In this document: piece after piece, positions 1-4,041 of the stretch
How the letters are laid out: each line of letters opens with the position of its first letter
How positions within the stretch are numbered: position 1 is the stretch's first letter
Assembly: GCA_012513725.1 (NCBI GenBank)
Contig: JAAZBQ010000488.1
Span: 1 to 6,405 of the forward strand
Direction of reading: 5' to 3'
Source of the DNA: Chloroflexota bacterium
Lineage (GTDB): Bacteria; Chloroflexota; Anaerolineae; UBA1429
Length of the DNA: 6,405 nucleotides
The notes under the pieces: generated by a model
What the model was told of the DNA's origin: nothing
The model's database searches: none
What the model saw: only the letters and a program-made list of their open reading frames with translations
Made by a program: the position numbers and the translations under genes

Positions 1-180
1 AAGCGGGCCATCGCGGCGGGGGGGCAGACGATGCGCGATGAGCTGTTCCGCATCATCCCGCCACTCTTTGAGGAGGGCGGGTTCATCCCCTCCTGCGATC
101 ACGGGGTGCCGCCGGACATCTCCTGGCCGAACTTTATCGAGTACTCCCGCCTCCTGGCCGAGCTGACCGGCTGGCTATAG
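1..180 (+). CDS. URO-D superfamily protein (corrinoid methyltransferase-like), C-terminal end
   Basis: The window starts inside this gene, and only its last 59 codons and a TAG stop are visible. The segment GGFIPSCDHGVPPDISW (residues 26-42 of the fragment) is typical of the last strand and loop of uroporphyrinogen-decarboxylase-fold proteins, in the branch that includes corrinoid- and CoM-type methyltransferases rather than heme-pathway HemE. In methyltransferases of this superfamily a Cys at about this place is the last zinc ligand, so Cys32 of the fragment may have that role; this is inferred by motif position, without an alignment. The substrate cannot be read from the fragment. A strong hairpin follows 55 nt after the stop, so this is probably the last gene of its transcript. 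A full-length relative lies at 2286-3341. The family call is fairly sure and the precise function is unknown. Confidence 0.8.
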   Translation, partial: KRAIAAGGQTMRDELFRIIPPLFEEGGFIPSCDHGVPPDISWPNFIEYSRLLAELTGWL

Positions 181-235
181 ACGGCGGAGCACAGCGCCGA
201 GCAGGCCGCAGCCCCGAGGCGCGGCGAGAACGGCA

Positions 236-267
236 AACCGGGCGGGCCGATGTTGGCCCGCCCGGTT
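236..267. terminator. Bidirectional hairpin terminator between converging genes
   Basis: A perfect 13-bp stem, AACCGGGCGGGCC (236-248) against GGCCCGCCCGGTT (255-267), closes a 6-nt GATGTT loop. It sits between the plus-strand URO-D fragment, which stops at 180, and the minus-strand ferredoxin-like gene, whose stop is at 271-273, only 3 nt away. The stem ends in TT or AA pairs, and the plus-strand side is followed by CCTTTACT, so the U tract is short on both sides. The stability and the convergent position make a shared terminator the best reading. Confidence 0.8.
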
Positions 268-270
268 CCT

Positions 271-504
271 TTACTCGGGCAGGATGTCGAACGGGCAGGC
301 CAGGGCGCCTGTGGGGCAGACGTCCTCGCAGGGCCACGAGCAGTGCGCCAGGGCCACGCAGCCAGGATGCAGGTGGCAGTACGCTCCGCAGTGGAATGTG
401 GGCTTGGGCCCTTCCATTTCCACTGCCTGGCACGGGCACGCTGTTGCGCACAGGCCGCAGCCGGTGCACCGCGCCCAGTCGATGGTGGGCAGGTGGTTAT
501 CCAT
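271..504 (-). CDS. Small cysteine-rich 4Fe-4S ferredoxin-like protein (77 aa)
   Basis: This is a 77-residue cytoplasmic iron-sulfur protein with 12 cysteines, probably an electron carrier or a partner of a redox enzyme. The first cluster motif is canonical: CTGCGLCATACP, with Cys13, 16, 19 and 23 followed by Pro. The second half ends like a normal ferredoxin (CEDVCPTGAL, Cys59 and Cys63-Pro), but the ligands before it are oddly spaced: Cys39, 43, 49 and 55, with an HLHPGC segment in place of the usual CxxCxxC. A further Cys70-Pro lies near the C-terminus. I chose the ATG at 502-504 because ACGGAG lies upstream at suitable spacing; a TTG nine codons earlier (529-531) lacks a ribosome binding site. 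The gene follows the Crp/Fnr-type regulator by 39 nt and ends the minus-strand operon just before the shared terminator. The electron partner cannot be told from sequence. Confidence 0.85.
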   Translation of the reverse strand: MDNHLPTIDWARCTGCGLCATACPCQAVEMEGPKPTFHCGAYCHLHPGCVALAHCSWPCEDVCPTGALACPFDILPE

Positions 505-543
505 GGACGGCAGGCTCCGTATCAGCGGCAACGGGTCGCATCA

Positions 544-1251
544 CTACTCCTCGTGGGCGGCCCGTTCCAGACGCTCGCGGTCGACGATGCGCAGTCGGCC
601 GCGCTCGCGCCGGATGATGCCCTCCTCCGACAGAGCCCGCAGCGACCGGCCGACGACGTCGCGCACGGTGCCGATGCTCGCGGCGATCGTCGCTTGGGTC
701 CAGCGCTGCTGGGGCGGCACGTGCTCCGCGTGCTGCAGGAGAAACCGCGCCAGCCTGGCCCGTACGCTGTACAGGGCCAGGTCGCGGACCATGTGGCTGA
801 GCCGCCGGTTCTCCTCAGCCAGTTGCAGGGCTACGGCCTCGGAGAAATCGGTGGATTCGCGCATCAGGTCGCGGACGTGCCCGCAGGGCAGGGCGTAGAC
901 GGTGGTATCCTCGATCGCCTCCAGGCTGGCCGGAAGCGCTCCCCCATCGAGTGCAGAGATCAGGTTCAGGCAGGCGCCCGGACCCATGTAGGCCAGCACG
1001 TGCTCGCGGCCCTCCAGCGAGAGCTGCCGAACGCGTACCAACCCCTTGGCCACAAAGAGCGCCTCTTGGCAGACATCGCCCTCCAGGGCAATCACCTGCC
1101 CCGCCTCGTAGGAGCGCCTCGACGCGAACCCTCGGAGGCGGTACAGGGTATCCTCAGGCAACGTCGCCAGAAGCGGTAGCTCGGTTAGTGCCAGTGTGGG
1201 CAGGGTAGTCATCTCGAGTACATGAGGACCGGGCCTCGCTTGCGGCGCCAT
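544..1251 (-). CDS. Crp/Fnr-family transcriptional regulator
   Basis: This is a 235-residue DNA-binding regulator of normal family length. Residues about 25-120 form the cyclic-nucleotide-binding-type beta barrel (LPLLATLPEDTLYRLRG, then EGDVCQEALFVAKGLVRV). Residues about 130-165 form the dimerisation helix, and 183-225 the Crp winged helix (WTQATIAASIGTVRDVVGRS, with Arg197, Asp198 and Arg202 at the base-contacting positions). The phosphate-binding segment is GACLNLISALDGGALPASLEA (92-112) and lacks the Gly-Glu and Arg-Ser pairs of cAMP-binding CRP. The three cysteines (61, 94, 123) do not form the N-terminal FNR cluster. The signal is therefore likely something other than cAMP or a bound FNR-type cluster, perhaps heme, NO or a redox cue. 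The ATG at 1251 is preceded by AGGTG 8 nt away; an alternative ATG at 1212 (Met14) has a poorer site. It lies 11 nt after the lipoprotein gene and upstream of the ferredoxin gene. The family is certain and the effector unknown. Confidence 0.93.
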   Translation of the reverse strand: MAPQARPGPHVLEMTTLPTLALTELPLLATLPEDTLYRLRGFASRRSYEAGQVIALEGDVCQEALFVAKGLVRVRQLSLEGREHVLAYMGPGACLNLISALDGGALPASLEAIEDTTVYALPCGHVRDLMRESTDFSEAVALQLAEENRRLSHMVRDLALYSVRARLARFLLQHAEHVPPQQRWTQATIAASIGTVRDVVGRSLRALSEEGIIRRERGRLRIVDRERLERAAHEE

Positions 1252-1262
1252 ACGTAGAGCAC

Positions 1263-1982
1263 CTATGGCGCCGGATCCAGGGTGATCGACGTGCCGCCTC
1301 GAAACGCGTGATAGGACGTGAAATCGTCGCTCCCGGGCCCGTGGGCCACGATGATCGGGTACGTCTCGCCCGGCGTGAGCGCCTTGTCGTACTCGTCCCC
1401 CGAGTCGAGCGGGCGCTGCGCCTCAAAGCGCGTCACACCGTCCTCCTCCGTCGCGGCCAGGGCGATGATGTCGTTCGTTCCGCCCAGCTCCTCGTCGGGG
1501 GGATGGACGTTGCCCGTGGGGGCCGTGCCGTACGCGTCGATGAACGACGCCTCGCCGTCGGCCACGTACACCAGGATAAAGTCGGCGCCCATCATGCGGT
1601 CCTCGGGATCCAGGCCAACGCTGACCCAGCCCGTCGTGGGGGCCTCCGCGGCGATGTACAGATCCGTCCCGTCATGCGTCCACCAGATGGTCATCACGTC
1701 CACCGTGGCGGTGTTGGCGTACTCGCCTTCGTCGATCTGGCCATCGATCGTCGGCACAGCGCCGTCGGACGGTTCCTCGGTGTCGGCCGGCTCTTCAGTC
1801 GCCGCCGGCTCCTCGGCGGCCGTAGGTTCCTCAACCGGCGCCGTAGGCCCCTCGGCCGGCGCCGTGGGTTCTTCGAGCTGCGGCGTCTCCGCGGCGGGCG
1901 GGGCGCCCGGATCGCCGGCGCAACCCACCGCCAACAGCACGGCAACTAGGCCGACTAATGCGATGCTGCTAATACGCTTCAC
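1263..1982 (-). CDS. DOMON-domain lipoprotein, putative heme b-binding
   Basis: This is a 239-residue exported lipoprotein. Residues 1-20 are a signal peptide (KR, a hydrophobic core, then AVG before Cys21), so it is probably anchored on the outer face of the cytoplasmic membrane. Residues 29-75 are a low-complexity Pro/Glu/Thr/Ala linker with repeated EEPT/EEPA units. Residues about 78-236 form a DOMON beta-sandwich: IDGQIDEGEY, then DLYIAAEAPTTGWVSVGL, then MMGADFILVYV, and finally FTSYHAFRGGTSITL. DOMON domains bind heme b through a Met and a His, or bind sugars; Met130/131 and His225 (or His214) are the likely heme ligands, which is an inference by position. The GTG at 1980-1982 is the start: it follows AGGAGG at 7 nt, and it puts the signal peptide at the very N-terminus. 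The open frame runs a further 60 codons upstream but that part is not protein-like. It is the first gene of the operon with the Crp-like regulator and the ferredoxin. Confidence 0.9.
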   Translation of the reverse strand: MKRISSIALVGLVAVLLAVGCAGDPGAPPAAETPQLEEPTAPAEGPTAPVEEPTAAEEPAATEEPADTEEPSDGAVPTIDGQIDEGEYANTATVDVMTIWWTHDGTDLYIAAEAPTTGWVSVGLDPEDRMMGADFILVYVADGEASFIDAYGTAPTGNVHPPDEELGGTNDIIALAATEEDGVTRFEAQRPLDSGDEYDKALTPGETYPIIVAHGPGSDDFTSYHAFRGGTSITLDPAP

Positions 1983-1989
1983 TTTGCAC

Positions 1990-1995
1990 CCTCCT
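1990..1995 (-). promoter_or_regulatory. Ribosome binding site deciding the GTG start of the lipoprotein
   Basis: A perfect AGGAGG on the minus strand lies 7 nt before the GTG at 1980-1982. It fixes the start at this codon and excludes the upstream in-frame extension to 2162. Confidence 0.85.
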
Positions 1996-2116
1996 CGGTC
2001 CTTACTGATCACCGACTCGCTGCGTGCGGTGGAGTACGGTCCGGCAGAGTGCAAGGTCAGGCGCCGATGCCTACGCCGTGAGGGTCCCGGGTACCGCGAA
2101 CTGTAGTGCACGGGGT

Positions 2117-2145
2117 ATTGTACCTTCTGCCGGCCCGCCACGCAA
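2117..2145 (-). promoter_or_regulatory. Promoter of the lipoprotein-crp-ferredoxin operon
   Basis: On the minus strand, TTGCGT (2140-2145) is separated by exactly 17 bp from TACAAT (2117-2122). The -10 matches the housekeeping consensus at five of six bases and the -35 at its TTG core. The predicted transcript starts near 2110 and has a leader of about 128 nt before the GTG. This is a strong candidate for a sigma70/SigA promoter in otherwise GC-rich DNA. Confidence 0.65.
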
Positions 2146-2192
2146 CTCGCACGGCCCCCCAACCCCCTCTCGCCGACGGCGGTGAGCGCATC

Positions 2193-2210
2193 GGAACGCG
2201 GCGCCGTTCC
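2193..2210. promoter_or_regulatory. Inverted repeat, candidate Crp/Fnr-type operator
   Basis: GGAACG (2193-2198) and CGTTCC (2205-2210) are perfect 6-bp inverted arms around a 6-bp spacer. This is the geometry of Crp/Fnr-family operators, though the half-site sequence is not the standard TGTGA or TTGAT. The centre is about 41 bp upstream of the plus-strand start predicted from the TATCAT at 2230-2235, which is the usual class II activator position, and the right arm overlaps the -35 region. A Crp-like gene is encoded divergently next to it. Assignment to that protein is inferred. Confidence 0.4.
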
Positions 2211-2226
2211 CCTCGGGCGGCATTCC

Positions 2227-2235
2227 TGGTATCAT
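2227..2235 (+). promoter_or_regulatory. Extended -10 element of the URO-D gene
   Basis: TGG followed by TATCAT (2230-2235) matches the extended -10 pattern TGn-TAnnnT. At 17 bp upstream there is only a poor -35 (TTCCCC, 2207-2212), as expected for an extended -10 or activator-dependent promoter. The predicted start is near 2242, which leaves a leader of about 44 nt. Confidence 0.5.
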
Positions 2236-2285
2236 GCGCGCCAACCGAACCAGAGTCCCCCGGGCGGCTGACACGGGAGAAAGGC

Positions 2286-3341
2286 ATGCCGATGCCACGC
2301 GTAGAGTACGAGATCGACGACGAAATGCGCCGACTGATGCAGCGCCACGAGGCCTGGTGGCGGGGCCACGGGCTGCTGGTGGCCCGGGTGCCCAGCGCAC
2401 CCTTGGCCGACCTGTGGCTGCCCCTGGCCAACGGCACGCTGGCCACCGAGGACGTCGACGTGCAGCCAGAGACGCTGGACCTCGCCCGCCTGGCCGGTGA
2501 GCCGCAGTCGCCCGGCCCCCTCGAGCGCGACGGCGACCGCATCCGGACCCAGTCCGCGTTCATGCGGGTACCCTGGGTGGAGGCCATCCTGGGCTGCCCG
2601 ATCCGGGCCAGCATCCAGGGCGGCGCGATGCGCGCCCACGCCTTTCTCCCCAACTGGTCCGCATGGGAAGGGGGCGTCGTCCACCGCCGGGACGACTGGC
2701 TAGCCACCCTCGTCGACCTCACGGGGCGCCTCGGCGCCCAGGGCGGCGGCCGTTACGCGGTGACCCACACCCTCATGCGCGGGCCGGTGGACCTCGCCGA
2801 GGCCGCCCTGGGGCCAGAGCGCCTGGCCCTCTCGCTGTACGATCATCCCTCCGAGATGCGCGGGTTCCTCGAGTACGCCACGGCCCTGTTCATCGAGGTC
2901 CTCGAGGCGCAGATCGCCCGCATCCCGCCCCTCGCCGGCGGGTACGTGAACCCCTTTGGCGTGTGGGGGCCGGGGCGCTTCGTCCGCACCCAATGTGACG
3001 CCTCCGCCATCCTCTCGCCGGCCCAGTACCGGGACTGGTTCCTGCCCTACGACCAGGAGATCTCCCGGACGGTCGAGTACTCGATCATCCACCTGCACTC
3101 GGGGTCGTTGCACACCGTCCCGGCGCTCCTGGCGGTCGAGCGGCCGCGGGCCATCCAGGTGTCGCTGGATCCCGAGCCCTCCGGCCCGCCGGTGGAGCGC
3201 CTGCTGCCGGTGTTCCGCCAGGTGCTGGCTGCAAAGCCGCTGATCGTCGATGGCTATCTGACCGAGCCCCAGATCGACATGCTCCTACGGGAGTTGCCCC
3301 ACGAGGGGCTGTACATCGCCGCGCGCACTGCGCCGGACTAG
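2286..3341 (+). CDS. URO-D superfamily protein (divergent methyltransferase-like)
   Basis: This is a 351-residue soluble protein with a uroporphyrinogen-decarboxylase/corrinoid-methyltransferase TIM barrel; the length is normal for the superfamily. Recognisable parts are VPWVEAILGCPI (95-106), the segment DASAILSPAQYRDWFLPYD (238-256), which matches the SP-YREF-LPY block of this superfamily, the strand IIHLHSGSLH (267-276), and the final strand region KPLIVDGYL. It is unlikely to be HemE. The HxC...C zinc site of MtaA-like enzymes is not present either: His269-x-His271 occupies the HxC place, and only Cys104 and Cys237 exist. It may be a methyltransferase with altered metal ligands or a non-methyl-transferring member; the substrate is unknown. 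The ATG at 2286 follows GGGAG at about 6 nt; an ATG two codons later (2292) is also possible. The upstream in-frame stretch from 2106 lies across the promoter and is rejected. It is transcribed alone and away from the Crp-like operon. Confidence 0.85.
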   Translation: MPMPRVEYEIDDEMRRLMQRHEAWWRGHGLLVARVPSAPLADLWLPLANGTLATEDVDVQPETLDLARLAGEPQSPGPLERDGDRIRTQSAFMRVPWVEAILGCPIRASIQGGAMRAHAFLPNWSAWEGGVVHRRDDWLATLVDLTGRLGAQGGGRYAVTHTLMRGPVDLAEAALGPERLALSLYDHPSEMRGFLEYATALFIEVLEAQIARIPPLAGGYVNPFGVWGPGRFVRTQCDASAILSPAQYRDWFLPYDQEISRTVEYSIIHLHSGSLHTVPALLAVERPRAIQVSLDPEPSGPPVERLLPVFRQVLAAKPLIVDGYLTEPQIDMLLRELPHEGLYIAARTAPD

Positions 3342-3364
3342 TGGGTCCGGGGTGCGGGGACTCG

Positions 3365-3400
3365 TAGGAATCGCGCGAATGGCGGACGAATCCCACGAAT
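3365..3400. repeat. Short array of phased GAAT units
   Basis: Four GAAT units start at 3368, 3377, 3388 and 3397, spaced 9, 11 and 9 bp apart; the last three share CGAAT. The array lies in the gap after the URO-D stop. It may be one copy of a dispersed intergenic repeat or a remnant of a degenerate tandem repeat. No function can be assigned. Confidence 0.4.
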
Positions 3401-3450
3401 CAGGAGCCACCACCGAAAGCCCCGGCGCTCCGCACGCGTTTGGGGCCGAT

Positions 3451-3478
3451 TTGCCTCCGGGAACGACTCGTTTATACT
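3451..3478 (+). promoter_or_regulatory. Promoter of the marR-ABC-ABC operon
   Basis: TTGCCT (3451-3456) and TATACT (3473-3478) are separated by 16 bp, a good housekeeping promoter. Transcription should start near 3485, inside the palindromic operator that begins 2 bp after the -10. The local AT-rich patch stands out from the GC-rich surroundings. Confidence 0.75.
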
Positions 3479-3479
3479 A

Positions 3480-3502
3480 AGCCGGCTATTGATTAGCCGG
3501 CT
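3480..3502. promoter_or_regulatory. Palindromic operator, probable MarR binding site
   Basis: AGCCGGCTA (3480-3488) and TAGCCGGCT (3494-3502) are perfect 9-bp inverted arms around TTGAT; each arm also contains the self-complementary AGCCGGCT. The element covers the predicted start site just after the -10 and lies upstream of marR, the normal place for an autorepressor operator. Binding by the adjacent MarR protein is inferred from position and symmetry. Confidence 0.7.
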
Positions 3503-3504
3503 AT

Positions 3505-3518
3505 GTTATTTCCATAAC
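3505..3518. promoter_or_regulatory. Second small inverted repeat before the marR ribosome binding site
   Basis: GTTAT (3505-3509) and ATAAC (3514-3518) are inverted around TTCC. The repeat lies 2 nt downstream of the main operator and ends 5 nt before the GGAGG ribosome binding site (3524-3528). It could be a secondary operator half or a weak hairpin in the mRNA leader. Confidence 0.35.
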
Positions 3519-3533
3519 GTCGGGGAGGTACCG

Positions 3534-3995
3534 ATGCAACACGCCAGCCGGCGTGAGAGCCTGGATCACCTGTTGGCGCAGGTCAGTCGGCTACACTATG
3601 CCCGCGCCCACGATCTGCTGCGGGATCTCGGCCTGCACCGTGGGCAGCCGCCCCTCCTCTTTGCCCTGTGGGACGAGGACGGCCAGAGCCAGTCGGCGCT
3701 CGCCGAGCGCCTTGGCATCGCCGCCGCCACCCTCACCCGCATGGTGCAGCGGATGGAACGGACCGGTTTCGTCGAGCGTCGCCCGGATCGAGCCGATGAA
3801 CGCCTCTCCAGGGTCTACCTCACCGAGGCGGGCCGGGCGGTGCGCCACGGCCTGGAGGATGTGCGGCGCACGATGGCGGCGGAGACCTGTGCCGGGTTGG
3901 ATGACCAGGAGTGCGATCTGCTCGCCGGGCTCCTGCAGCGGGTGCACGATAACCTGCTGCAGCGCGTCGGTGAGGAGGCGCCCTGTCGGCCGTAA
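3534..3995 (+). CDS. MarR-family transcriptional regulator
   Basis: This is a 153-residue winged-helix repressor of normal MarR length. Residues 8-34 form the N-terminal dimerisation helix. Residues 52-72 (SQSALAERLGIAAATLTRMVQ) are the helix-turn-helix with its recognition helix, and 80-97 (VERRPDRADERLSRVYLT) the beta wing with the conserved Asp-x-Arg pattern. The rest is C-terminal dimerisation helix. Cysteines at 119, 127 and 151 are not placed like the reactive N-terminal Cys of OhrR, so thiol-peroxide sensing of that kind is unlikely; a hydrophobic drug-like ligand fits better. The ATG at 3534 follows GGAGG by 5 nt, while the in-frame TTG at 3489 falls inside the operator and is rejected. 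Two half-transporter genes follow in the same direction, the first after 46 nt with no terminator, so it very likely represses this efflux operon and itself. Confidence 0.95.
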   Translation: MQHASRRESLDHLLAQVSRLHYARAHDLLRDLGLHRGQPPLLFALWDEDGQSQSALAERLGIAAATLTRMVQRMERTGFVERRPDRADERLSRVYLTEAGRAVRHGLEDVRRTMAAETCAGLDDQECDLLAGLLQRVHDNLLQRVGEEAPCRP

Positions 3996-4030
3996 CGGAT
4001 TCTGCGGCAGCCGTTTGCACGCGTATTGGT

Positions 4031-4036
4031 AGGAGG
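4031..4036 (+). promoter_or_regulatory. Ribosome binding site deciding a TTG start
   Basis: AGGAGG lies 5 nt before the TTG at 4042-4044. An in-frame GTG at 4036-4038 overlaps this site by one base and so cannot be its start codon. The site therefore places the first half-transporter's start at TTG. Confidence 0.8.
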
Positions 4037-4041
4037 TGCGC

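Larger units (their letters stand above)
1983..2285. other. Divergent intergenic region between lipoprotein operon and URO-D gene
   Basis: These 303 bp lie between the minus-strand lipoprotein start and the plus-strand URO-D start, and I see no convincing gene in them. They contain a minus-strand promoter (2117-2145), a predicted leader of about 128 nt for the lipoprotein mRNA, an inverted repeat (2193-2210), and an extended -10 element for the plus-strand gene (2227-2235). I could not recognise a known riboswitch or a standard CRP (TGTGA-N6-TCACA) or FNR site. Confidence 0.75.

Noticed and set aside
250..1179. Long plus-strand open frame of 309 codons opposite the ferredoxin and Crp genes
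   Set aside because: Its protein is low-complexity and matches no family. The opposite strand carries clear ferredoxin and Crp motifs, so it is a high-GC shadow frame.
1770..1890. Repetitive DNA within the lipoprotein gene (CCGGCGCCGT-type units)
   Set aside because: It is explained by the coded Pro/Glu/Thr/Ala linker. The units vary at the DNA level and do not form a separate repeat element.
2106..2285. 60-codon upstream extension of the URO-D gene
   Set aside because: The extension crosses the promoter and palindrome, has no protein-like composition, and the ATG at 2286 has a good ribosome binding site.
2286..3341. Annotation as HemE (uroporphyrinogen decarboxylase of heme synthesis)
   Set aside because: The sequence is a divergent member of the superfamily. 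I cannot recognise HemE's conserved N-terminal Arg-rich substrate motif, and no heme-pathway genes are nearby.
3419..3446. Possible terminator GCCCC...GGGGC after the URO-D gene
   Set aside because: It has only a 5-bp stem with an 18-nt loop and no U tract, so it is too weak to call.
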